Source: Syncephalastrum monosporum B8922 (Eukaryota > Mucoromycota > Mucoromycetes > Mucorales > Syncephalastraceae). From it: a DNA stretch of 64,000 bases. The notes under the pieces were generated by a model, which worked only from the letters and a program-made list of their open reading frames with translations, was not told the DNA's origin and did no database searches. A program made the translations under genes and the position numbers. The stretch is from positions 62,001 through 126,000 of the forward strand of contig JNEN01001206.1 of the NCBI GenBank assembly GCA_000697355.1, read 5' to 3'. Shown one piece after another: positions 11,740 to 23,100 of the stretch (position 1 is the first letter of the stretch; each line of letters begins with the position of its first letter).

Positions 11740-12916
11740 TTACCCGGAACCCGCCGCCGTGGGACAATTAAAAGCAATGGGCTTGTTGGATTCGTGGCCG
11801 GTATTATTGTTCACAAGACGCGGCTTGTCCGTGGTCATGTTGTTGCTACTGATCTGTGCTGCAATAAGATCCAGGACAATCGACTGCATGGTGTCAATCA
11901 TATTTTGTACGCCATCCAAATCTATGCGTATCTCATAGAATGTCCGTTTCTTATCGTGCTGCTGCTGCTGCTGCTGCTGCTGCTGTGCTTGCCGTTCTTC
12001 GTTGGTATCAATTAATGCCTGCTGGTATTTTCGCATCTTCTCAAAGGGTTCATCGGCGTCGAGCTGCGCTTCCTTGGCGAGGTGACGATGGGTTGCGATG
12101 TCCACGAGCGTCAACATGAAGGGGACGATGATAACATTGGTATGTTTGGTATAACAGTGCAGATAGTCCAGCAAATCATGGTTGGCCAGAGTGCCTTCAA
12201 TAATGATGGATTTGCCGTCCGTGACGGATTTGCATAGGTCAGGATCAAGGCCCTGACGCACCAAGGCGCCCTCGCGGGCGCTGTCAAATTGCGGGAGAGC
12301 CCACTGGCATGGTGGAACAGTGCCACTATGAAGCTCACATTAGCATCAAAGAACGGACAGGACCGCGTCTTCCTTTTTTTTTTTTTTGTGATGATTTACT
12401 CGATAATCGTGTGCATCAAGTCATAAACGACGTCCGTCTTGAGAACAGAAGACAAATTGAGACGCTCGGAGAGAGCAGTAGCAATTGTGGACTTGCCAAT
12501 CGACCCTGTACCACCAATGAGTACAAGCAGCGGAATCCGCTGGTGGTGAAAACTTTGATTTATAAAGTGTGTCAAGGGCAGCATTAGGTGGATATCGCCG
12601 AATGGACTTACCTAGCCATCGTTCGATACCAGTGAACATGCTCCTGTCCATATCCACGCTGGCTTAATAGATCAAACAGCTCGGTCTGTAGTTCTTGCTG
12701 CGATACATCGAAACGGCCCTTATCTACAAGTCGTTTCTTCAGGTCGAGTGCAATTCGCAAAGCATGGCTATAGTCAATGCGAGCGGCCGTCAACATGCGA
12801 GAGAGTAGGAAACGGGATAAAACGTAATAGTGATGGTCCGAAAGGTGAATGCGCACCTTGACGAAATCATACTTTGACGACGAATTCTTGTGTTGTCGCC
12901 TACTTGCAACATTCAT
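11740..12916 (-). CDS. P-loop kinase resembling 2-phosphoglycerate kinase
   Basis: Three exons (12916-12612, 12552-12400, 12325-11740) join in phase into about 347 residues. The N-terminal 100 residues form a helical module (VKVRIHLSDHHYYVLSRFLL) like the ATP-cone-type region of archaeal 2-phosphoglycerate kinases. The kinase part has a Walker A loop (GGTGSIGKST), the LKTDVVYDLMH helix, and SIIIEGTLANHDLLDY, the strand that carries the substrate-side acid. A glutamine run encoded by a (CAG)9-like repeat lies in the C-terminal part. Archaeal homologues make 2,3-bisphosphoglycerate; eukaryotic relatives are little characterised, so the substrate is unknown. The second intron is read as ending TTCATAG before the codons for GTVPPC. 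Confidence 0.75.
11958..11985. repeat. (GCT/CAG)n microsatellite coding for a glutamine run
   Basis: About nine perfect GCT units on the plus strand, read as CAG (glutamine) in the minus-strand 2PGK-like gene. Likely length-polymorphic. Confidence 0.85.
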
Positions 12917-15281
12917 GATCCATGTCGAGACAAAGAAAATGAAACCTATTTCTCCCCACTGTGAATAGAAGCAGGCCCGCCAGAACTTCACACTTGTGCG
13001 GGGCTCAAAAGCTTAACCATGTAATACCGATAAAGGAAAAAAAGACAATAAAACGGAAAGTCAAAGAAAATTCAGGAAACATGTAGGGACAGACATGTCA
13101 CGAGTTTCGTCCGTACTGCCATACGCATGAAGTGCTGTATGTGAGAGAAAAGCAAAAGGAAGATTAAGGCTGTCGACGCTCCATTCGGATTGCCTGAACA
13201 GTAAGCAGTTGGGCGGATAAATCATGATCTTGCCACCAGAGAAGGCGCTCCGGAGCGAAAGACATAAAAAGAGAGCTAATACATCTTCGCTCTTGCGCTC
13301 TTGTTGTGGGACCATTTTCACCTGCTCAAAGAGGGAAACATCAGAAAACGAACTCCAAAAGGAATAGAAAAGTACGAGAAGAGAGGGCCAAAACACAGAA
13401 ATACGCAGTTAAGACAGGGGCTGTACACAGCATAAAAGTGGGTGATTCCAGCATATGGCCCGTTTTTCATAGAACTTACTTTGCATCACCTATGTCATCT
13501 ACAATACAGCTGATAGGCAATCGATGAATAGATGGACTTCGAGCAAACTGCGAGGTATACTTTGTTGTTTTTATTGGTCTTCGTAAAGCAGCGCAGTTGT
13601 CATATCACTGTGCAGCAGCTCCTGCTATCTGTTTCACAGAGATTACAGTTGCTAGACTCTTGACGATACTGTTCCTTTATCACCAGCTACCACCGCTGAT
13701 CCTGTTTTGACAGTTACTTCCTGTTTATGGTACTGTTTGCGGTGTGGAATGTCTCGACTTCTCGCTCCTGTCAATTGATGTTCTAGTTCACTCAGTAACC
13801 ACTGATGGAATATAGATTCCTCTTTTCTTCTGACGTGTACTAGCATTAATTTAGAAAGACTACTTAGTAGTTTGTAACTGTTGCAGGTACTTTAGCTATC
13901 ACCAGTCCTCATTACGATCATCACTATGTTTATGCCACATGTTTGACTTCTTTGAGACAGGCACAGCATTGCCGAACTGAGGAGAAGGTACTCCCACCCA
14001 CAGTCTACTTATGTGGACCTACAAGATGTGGGTGTTCCCAGCGATGAAAGATCTGCCGTCATGTAATACCAGTGCAGCGCCCCTATTAAGATACCTTGCG
14101 TGGACAGTTTCCTCATGTTATACAACAACATATTCACACAAAGGTGACTTTTGGCACGACAGACGAAGAATTACGTGCAATAGGAAAGCATGAAATAGTA
14201 GCATATTATGTATATGTTTTCCCGTTGAACACGCTCGTTGTTCATCACGCATAATATTATACCAGTATTTTCAGAGCGAGAAGCGGAAATACAACAGCGT
14301 ACTACAAAATAATGCAACTTGTAATGCTGTATGTACTGTATGTTGGAGGAGCTTTTAGCCTACACAGCATGGACCATCAGAAGCATGTTATATTTCAGAG
14401 TGCGTGATTATACCATCAACGCAGTGGGGTCTATATAACAGATGTCAGATTGATATGTCTTATGAAGTCGTCAACAAAATAGAAGAAACGCAGTTTGAGA
14501 CCAGGTCATCATTTGTTTGGTTAACGATGCACCTGCACAATGATACTATTTTCGATTGAAGTCCGCCACAGTCGCCATGTAACAATCACGCACCATATTT
14601 GCCATTCGTGCACGACAACTGTCTCAATTGCAGGATAGCCTAGTTCATTTATTCAGAGCATCACAGGGATGTTTTAATGTACATCTTCTATGGTGAGGAC
14701 CTCGCAAACAGTGCAACAAATGTAGCAAGCGAGTTTGCGAATTTGTACAGGGCGACCGCGTCACAGTGAAATGTCGAAAATAACAAAAGGTCTCACTGCT
14801 TCACTCTCTATTCACAAGCGCTCAATTATGTCTTTGTATGCACAAAAGCCAAAAGAGCTCAATTCTGCCGAAAAAGTTGGCGAAAGATAATTCCAATAGA
14901 TTTAAGAGAGTGTCTGGAAGCACACTTTCGAAGGATCAGGTGTATTTGGGGAGCCTGCACGTGTTTCCAAATTTCCAGTTGCGTAGGTGCCAGCACTTTT
15001 TTTTTGGCGGTATTGTAAAAATAGAGAGACAGGGAGGGAGATAGAACAGGTCTCTGTGCGCGCGCTCCCCGATGTAAAGTGAGTGGTACGAATAAAAAAG
15101 TTGCCTCATTTGTCCCTCTTCTCTAGGCGTTGTTTAGAAAAAAAAAAAGCAAGGTTGCACAAATCTGCTGAAATTTTTAAGACATGCCGCGCGCTGCAAT
15201 CCCTGCCAATTTACTCTTTCATCCTCTTCTTTCCCTCTTCTCCTTTTACACGCACCTTTCTCTTTCCTTCTCACAGTCATT
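12917..15281. other. Intergenic, 2.4 kb, no supported gene
   Basis: Divergent promoter space between the 2PGK-like gene and the small GPI-type gene. No exon chain, structural RNA or transposon gene was recognised. The last 100 bases (15185-15281) form a C/T-rich leader of the downstream gene. Confidence 0.55.
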
Positions 15282-15994
15282 ATGAAGTTCTCTGTCGTTG
15301 CCGCTCTTTTGACCTTTGCCGTCTCGGGCTATGCCCAGTCCTCCGCCTCCAGCTCTAGCTCCAGCAACCCGGGTGGTATTGCTATCACCGCTCCTGGTCA
15401 GGGTGTAAGTGTTATCATCCCATCACTGCTCGATCAATTATTTTTGCTCTCGAATCTGACTTACATGGAAACGAATAGGCTGTCTGGGAGGCTGGCAAGG
15501 CCCAGACTGTGACTTGGTCCGTCTCTGACTCGTCCATTTCCACTATCAACAGCATCTACCTGCGTAAGGGCGTCTCTTCCTACCTCGACACCGTTGGTCC
15601 CGTCACCACTATTGCTATCGATGCTAGCAAGGGTCAATGGACCTGGAACATTCCCAACGATACTGCCACGGACTCCTCCTGTATGTGTAAAAAGAAGAAG
15701 CACGCCCTTTAGGGTAAATCAATCTCCCTAACCTTATAAATAACCTTAGATGCTCTCGAGATGAGAACCAACGGTGGTTCGTCCTACTCGCCCTACTTTA
15801 CCATTATGGGCGCTGCCCCTGGCACCAACAGCACCTCGTACACCACCGATGCTGCTCCCAGCGGCTCTGCTTCTGCTACTGGCTCAGGTGCTTCGGGTTC
15901 TTCCTCCTCGCACGACTCTGGCGCTAACGCCATTGCCACTGGCTTCATTGGCACCGCTGCTGTTGCTGTTGCTGGCGCCGCCATTCTTTTCTAA
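15282..15994 (+). CDS. Small secreted Kre9/Knh-like protein with GPI-type tail
   Basis: Three exons (15282-15404, 15479-15680, 15750-15994) give 189 residues. They encode a cleavable signal peptide (KFSVVAALLTFAVSGYAQ), a short serine run and one Kre9/Knh-type beta domain (GIAITAPGQGAVWEAGKAQT ... QWTWNIPND ... YSPYFTIMG). A Ser/Gly/Ala stalk follows, ending in a C-terminal hydrophobic segment (IATGFIGTAAVAVAGAAILF), the pattern of a GPI-addition signal. Such proteins are common, abundant wall or plasma-membrane proteins in Mucoromycota. The C/T-rich leader and strongly biased codons suggest high expression. The exact function is unknown. Confidence 0.85.
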
Positions 15995-16325
15995 TTAGAT
16001 AAAACATCTTTACTATACTCTATTTACATGTACCATCATTCATTACAACAAGTATAACCCGTAAAAAAAACGTATAATGGCAAGATAACAGACGTATGTA
16101 TGTACAAGTATTGTGTTGCGCGTGTGTGTGTTTGTATGCTATCATGGTATGATGTAATCATCTGGATGCAAAGTCTTGGCCCGTCGATTGAAATGCAATC
16201 AGGCAAGACTGCAGAGAAATAGGGGATGGTTCTTGTGCCTGAATCGCGCGTATGCATCAGCTTAAGGTCGAGAGACATCTATCAAAGGTACACTGATGGC
16301 AACATTACGCATCGCGTACGGCGTT

Positions 16326-19300
16326 TCAGATATGTGTGCTTTTTTGATACGCTTTCTCCATACATGATGCCAGCATTTTCTGGAACTTGCTGTTACTTTG
16401 GTTGGGAGGTCGTTGTTGGGCGTCAGTTGTCTCATCAAGGAGGGGTAAAGATCCACGCCTCGGGATAGACGGCTAAGGATGGCAGATTGACAGAAGTTAG
16501 CCACTATTTATACACCTCGCAATTCTTCGTACCTTAGCTGTCGGATAGATCGGGCGACAAGAGGCTGCTTGACCACGGCATTTGTCGTGGCAGATCAAGG
16601 CACAAGCTTCGCAGTATACGGCGTGCTTCTTGACCGTTACCATACATACTTTGCATGAAACGGCTACAATTTTATTCAGTCCAGGTGTTTGTCTCCATGC
16701 CGTTGATACAACATACCTTTACCAAAAGATGTTTTGACAAACTGGTGTTCGATAAACTCCTTTCGCCGGATGTGTGTGGCAGGCACGCGCTGCGAGTCCA
16801 TGGTCGGATTAGCGCGCATATACTCGTAGATCATCGACAGATCAATATCATCGTCCAGAAAACGCTGGGCCACACTGGGACGCTTTGACTTGGAATTTGC
16901 AATAGTGGAATCTCCCTCTTCAACAGAAGATGCTGAGGGCGGCGGCGTTGTCGGTGCTACAGTCGAGGCGATCCACTCATGGCAGAGCAGGTCTTTCGCT
17001 GTTGGTCGTTTTGCAGGATCCTTGAAGAAACAGGCAGTCAAGAGATCCCGTAACGGCTACAGAGACGAGCGATAGCACGTGAGTCAGAACCTTTTCCGAT
17101 GAAAACGCCTATTTGCATTTGTCGTGAGCGTGGCGGGCGGGGATAGATACATACCTCCGAAATCCCGTCCGGGATTGGCGGGCAGTCGTCTTCCACAATG
17201 TGGTACAGCGCTGACATGGCGATCATACCAGCATAGGGTGGCTTGCCCGTCAGCAGCTCAATAATTGTGCATGCGAGTGACCAAATATCAGACTTGGTCG
17301 ATGCTCCTTTTAACTCAATCACTTCGGGAGCCATCCAATTAGGTGTGCCTGCTGGAGCGCCCAATTCGTCCTGCTTCATGCGCAAGTTGAGGGAGACACC
17401 AAAGTCAGTCAACTTGACGTCGCCGGTCTTAGTGCTGAGGATGTTAGCAGCTTTTAAATCACAGTGCGCGACCTAAAAAAAGACGAGCGAACATTTAAGT
17501 AACATAGGAAAGACATGATGGAGCAGAAAAAGGAGAGCAGGGACGAAGGATTGTAGGAAAAAGAAATGTACAAGGGCATTTCCTGAATACGGACGGAACT
17601 GAGGGGCATAAGAGGAAACTGATGTACATACCTCGTGTTCGTGCAAGTATGCGAGACCTGAGAGGATCTTGCGGGTATACGAAGCGACCAGTTTCTCCGG
17701 GAGGCTGCCAAATGCTTTAAGTGTGGACAAGAGAGACCCATTCTCCACGTATCTATCACATAAAGGTTACATGTTATGAGCCACCAATTTCCAACAAGAA
17801 AAAAAAAATGATACATACTCAAGGACGATGTTTAGATATTCCTCGTCCCTAACCGAGCCCAAATATCGGACAATGTTGTGATCATCCATGGTCTTCAGTA
17901 GCTCTACTTCTTGCTGTAGTACGACATAGCCAAAATGATCAGAAGAATGAGCACAGGTAAGTATATCATAGGATTCGCAGCTTACCATGATTTCCTGATC
18001 CAGATTTTCATCCTCAATTTTGATCCGCTTGACAGCAACAATTTCGCCTGTCTGCACGTCCAGCGCGCTGTAAGTTTAAATGCATGTGAGTATACATATC
18101 AGTGGGATGAATCTCCTGCCATACCGGTACACGGCACCAAATTGTCCCTTGCCGATACAATTTCCAAGTTGCTATAAGACCGATAACCGTTGAGAACATA
18201 GGAGAGGTGCACATAATTTTCATCCTTACATAGAGTGCATTAGATTTGCCTTCATCACCATGGAGCACAATACGGACCACTTGTTCGGCTTGCCGAGAAT
18301 CAGGTAGATGAGTATCTGATTTGCTCGCGCGATGATCTGTGTCGCGTTTTTTGAGATCGCCACTGCTTTTTCGTTGAATGCGCTGCCTTAGGGGTCGCTG
18401 CGGAGGATGGGCAGGTGTCGATCTTGAGGATATCGGTTGAGGTTGTGGAAGCTGTGATGGTTGGGCAAAGTCTCGGCTTTCACCCTGCATCATGGATATC
18501 ACGGAAGCCACGTGTTCCTGATCTATGGAACGACGGTTGTTTATGGAAGTGGATGTGGCCATAGACCCCGTAGACGATCTTTGCAAAAATTTCGCCTCCT
18601 CCTGCCGTCGCTCCTGCCACTCCCTCTCAGAGTCTGTGTCCGTCGTCTCTCCATCTGCTTCTAGGGCGCTGTTACTGCTCGTACTTGTATTTGTACTCGT
18701 ACTTGTGCTATTGCAGATGCCCCTGCCGCGCACAGCCATCGTGCTGTAGCCACTGTCTGTGGTTGGCTTCTGAGATGAAAGATTGGACCGATAAGTTTGA
18801 CGTAGTGCTTCTGCTTTTTCGGTTATACGACTAATGTCATGTACGGCGCGTGTGTTGCTGACAGCTTTAAATTCGTCGACGTCGCCTGGCTGCTGTCCAA
18901 ATATTGTCTTGACGTGCCTGTAACCGGTTTTTTCATGGCGTGTCATGGATGAAGGGTGGCTATACTGAGAACGGGCCGTAGTACCGATCAGCTTCGGGAA
19001 CGATCGCTTCTTCCTGGTGGTCGCCGAGGGAGCAGAATTATGCTGTGTATCATCTTGTGATAGTGCTGGTCTACCACGCAACCGTGCGAGCGATAGAATA
19101 GTATTTACAACCTTAGAGTCAAAACATGTGAGTATAGGCAGAGAGAAACTGTGCAGCTTAAGCTTCACTTACGGCACCCATATCTTTAGCCTCGTAGAGG
19201 TCGACAGTCTGGAAAAGGTCAGATGACAAAAGACCCAGCTGTATGGATGGAATGCAAAGAATAAAGAAGGTCGACGTAAGCACGGAGCGAGACCTTAAAT

Positions 19301-19869
19301 GCATCTGACGAAATTCCCCGTTTAAAATTACCTCGCGTGCCCCTTGCAGGAACAGACTGATATTTGCCATCTTCATGTAGATACAAAACGACAGTTAGCA
19401 TTCTTTCGCCATCTTCTAGTTTCTGTTTAACCCTTCGTACGGATGCTTGTTGCCACGCTCCCTTTGCCTTCTCTCTTCCTCCTCCTTCATCCACACGTCT
19501 TCCCGTTTGGAGACGCTCTTTTACCTGAACAAAAGGCATATTCTTTCGGTTAATGGCAAGAATGGTTCCGGGCTTTAAGCAATTGATTAATCTGCAAAAG
19601 CGGCGCCAATAACATGGAAGATTTGTCACGTATTCAGTTGAACGAGCTGGGACTCCTTTTTGCATGCCGATGTTTCCTTTGTATCGTTACCTGCATAACA
19701 AGACACCGTCTTGAAGCTCCTTGTGCAGATCGTCTGACTCGAGCTTAACGTCCAAGGCGGATTCCAGGAATTCCTTGGCGGCCATGACATTGCTTTTTTG
19801 TTGTTCCTCTCGTAATTGATCGCAAAGGCGATCAGCTTGGCTGGAGTGCGCGGACTGACGCTTATACAT
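16326..19869 (-). CDS. Composite protein kinase: CH domain + Cdc7/SepH-like kinase + C1-type domain
   Basis: About 14 in-phase exons give roughly 870 residues. Residues about 1-125 are a calponin-homology domain ([53 protein letters not shown]). A Ser/Thr/basic linker of about 285 residues follows. The kinase domain spans about 412-670: [11 protein letters not shown] glycine loop, VAVKR lysine, [10 protein letters not shown] catalytic loop, DFGVS, and the GTPNWMAPE activation segment. This best fits the STE-type Cdc7/SepH/MAP3K-epsilon group of the septation network. A short exon near 16540-16660 encodes a C1-like zinc pattern: a His from the previous exon, then CKVC, YCEAC, and CHDKC followed by Cys. 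The last exon ends in TGA at 16326-16328. CH domains bind actin; C1 domains bind lipid or protein partners. A role in cytokinesis is inferred from the kinase family. Confidence 0.82.
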
Positions 19870-20110
19870 GAGTGCAGTATAAGGGGCTAAAGAGGCGGAA
19901 GGGTGTGTGGAGCAAGGACGGCGTGCGGGCGAGGGGAGAGGAGAGGAGGGAAAAGCAAAAGCAAAGAGGAAAAAAGCAAAAGAGAGGAAAAAAAGAGAGG
20001 GCAGGGAGGGCGTTATGCCGGTTTCCTTACAGGAACAAAAGCAAAATAGCCTACAACAAAAGTTCGGCTCGGTGTTTGTTCTGATATGGCTGGGCCGGCG
20101 AAGACTTTGT
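19870..20110. promoter_or_regulatory. Leader and promoter region of the CH-kinase gene
   Basis: 19917-20020 is almost pure A/G on the plus strand, that is a long pyrimidine tract on the coding (minus) strand just upstream of the start codon. This is a common feature of leaders in this genome. Confidence 0.4.
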
Positions 20111-23100
20111 GTGCCACAGGTGGCACCGCGTTCCCTCCAACCGTGTCACTGCTGCTCATCCGTGATACTGTACCTGGCTATGTACTCGAAGCAGTGTAGG
20201 ATCGTCCATCATTACAGGCAATGGGGGGAGTAAGCCCCGTCCTTTATTTTCTGAAAGGTAATAAGAAGAAAGCTTATACCTCTTGCACCTGCTGGATCGT
20301 CCAAATGCGTGTGTGTGTGTTACCATGACTGGAAATCGCCATTTGCGTTCATGAGTAAACAACCATCACATGTATATCCTATGTACACAGTACGACTTTC
20401 GCTCTTATCTTTATCCAGCTACTGGGGCCAAAAAATGCTCCGATCATGCATAAAAACGTTTTTTTCATGTCTTGTTTCCAATTTTTCGATCAAGTACATA
20501 TATTACCTAAAATTCGGGAACAGCATTCACTGGGCTGTGCGCCAATAAAGATAGCCATATAATTATTACTTCAGGTGTCTGGCGGCTCTTGTCTTCTTGT
20601 ACAACATTCGGATCGGCAGGCTGCATACGCACTGTAAAAGAGCATAACTCATCATTTTGTCTATTAAGAAGAGCGATAAATAGTGCTCGAACATAAGACA
20701 AAACTGCTTGCATATGATTCTGATGTGCACTCACTTATCGCGATCCCAAGACTGGAACCATCAGCAGCCGCACTAGCCACGCAGGTTCTGACAGATCCTT
20801 TTTGTACCACCCTTGTACTCCGTTGTGCCATAAGTTCCCAAATTCCCGGCCACGCGCGCGCGAGCCACTGCTGGAGTCATCAGATGAATTCTCTCGTACC
20901 GATCATGTCTCGTAACAGAATAATGAGCTCACCTGCCTACGACGATATGAGGTGTCATTTTCTGAGACGCTGTTACGACTCAAGAAATTAACGCTACCTG
21001 ATCGCACATTTTCCTTGACATAGAAAGCTTTAACTTCAACATTAAAATTTTAACTCTACTATTATATCATTTGTCACCATATCTTGAGTATTCCTGTTGT
21101 TTTCTTCCAGGAGGGCGTTCGCCACTATTTGCAACACCACCGTGTTGCATTGAGCATTTGCTGTTCATTTCCGCTAGTAAGTTGGTGGTTACTGTCATAT
21201 TATGATAATACTTACCACTGAAAGGTAGAAGATGAAGAGACAAGAATTTGACAATCAATTGATGCCAAATGTAGAACATAAATTGTAGACATAATATGTA
21301 CATAGTTACGAAACGTGGAAGAACATCAGCAAAGGAAGCAAAACCTTCTATTTCCTTTCTTCCGCGCTGCATCTCTGCCCTTCATTGCGAGGTTTATATC
21401 TGTTATAGGGCAAACCTATTTCTATCCTTATTTATACTGGGGAATTTTAAGCATCAGGATCATTATACATGGGCTATTCAGTGTCGCAAAAACAGGGTTC
21501 CGATGGGACCCTCACCCATCCAGCTTTGCGATGCGGAAAGGCGTGATCTGGAGGACTAGTGGAGACTGTCTGACGCAGAGAGGAAGACAGAGGGGTTAAT
21601 AAACATCCAAAGCGCAGGTTTGAGGTGCTTATGGGTGGCCGCAGTAAAGCGGCTGGGAAGCTAATTGTCTTGTATAACATCACCGGTGGTCGATATGATT
21701 CTATTATATGCTCTAGCATGATATGGAGCAGTACAGCCTGACGTATGGACAGATTAATAAATGTATATGTAGCTACCAATATCTGATATATACTGTATTT
21801 CTATATGCATCTCCTCCTATATGATGAGTCGGCTATATTTGCTCTTTTCCGCCCTTCATTCTGCGTATGCCATTTAACGAAATATAGAAAAGGCTGATAA
21901 GATTCCTACTATCTGGCACCATTTCCATGAGATACAATTTACATCAATGTCTTTTCAGAAGGGTTCTTCCTCATCGGTAAACGTGGAATGCGTAATAGCA
22001 AAGTGGGTCAATGAATCCTTTGAGATGCGGAAATACCTGATGTCAATCCCTGTCAGGGTCTTTTCTCCTGCATTTTTACTCCCCTCCCCTTAGGCGAACA
22101 GAGTCCATGCAATCGATTAAGTCAATCGAAGTGCTCTAACAACGCTGTTTTCTCCCACAGCTACTTTTCTTCTTTTTTCCTTGGTCCTCTACAAATCTTC
22201 TGAGCTAGTTACATTTGATACAGGATGGCGCCTAGAAGCATGGACTAACCAGGGCAATATAGACCATACGAGTTACCTCACGTTATTCCCCCTTCCCCCC
22301 CCCCGTAGCTCGTCCATGCAGCGGTGCGCATGATTGCGAAGAAGGTACGTCATTGTGAACAGCAATTAACCTTTGTCCACTGTGTACATAGCTTTCTGTC
22401 TTGCATCTCTCCTTTCCTACTATCTTCTTTTCTTCTGTCCGCTCGCGTCCTCCCCATCCAAAATTTTTTCTTTCGTTTTTCTCTACGTGTAAATGAAAAA
22501 AATCTGTGTACAAATGGATGCGTGACAATAACATGGATTTCCATCCTGCTCCTTCCGTTTCTCGTAATTTTTTCGCACCGACTCCCTTTTCCCCGTTTGC
22601 GTTTCCGCAGCCTGGGCGGTCGGTGGCCAGTACCGCTGTTGAAATTACGCACCGCCATAGATACGTATCTCTGGGCCAAATGCCTAACCCACGCCCGCAA
22701 GTAAGGATTGTAGAAGATATTTGAAACCGTGGCTTCTATTCAGCCATAAAGTAGATAGTGGCCAGGCTTCGTCAACTCTTGTCGACCCCGTCTCCGACCG
22801 CTTAGTGGCGTTGATAGCGTTAATAATATGAAATGTAGCCCACGAAAACTGAAAAAAATAAAGCTAGTTAGAAATCATGAATAGAGTAGTATATGGCCGT
22901 CCGAGTAATATACAACTTGATGTCTCTCGTTGGCAATTAGATGGTGTCAACACCGCGAGGAGCAACTTAAGTGACATACTGTTATATTTACGTGCAAGGT
23001 ACAAGGACCTTTTGCAAATGGTCGCGATTCTAGGCAATAGTTACTGGCAGGATCAGTAGCTTTTATATAATATACATAAGAGCAATAGGAGACTTTATTA

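Noticed and set aside
22506..22724. 72-codon plus-strand frame in the gene-poor tract
   Set aside because: Pro/Arg/His-rich, no exon partners, inside the extra segment of repeat copy A.
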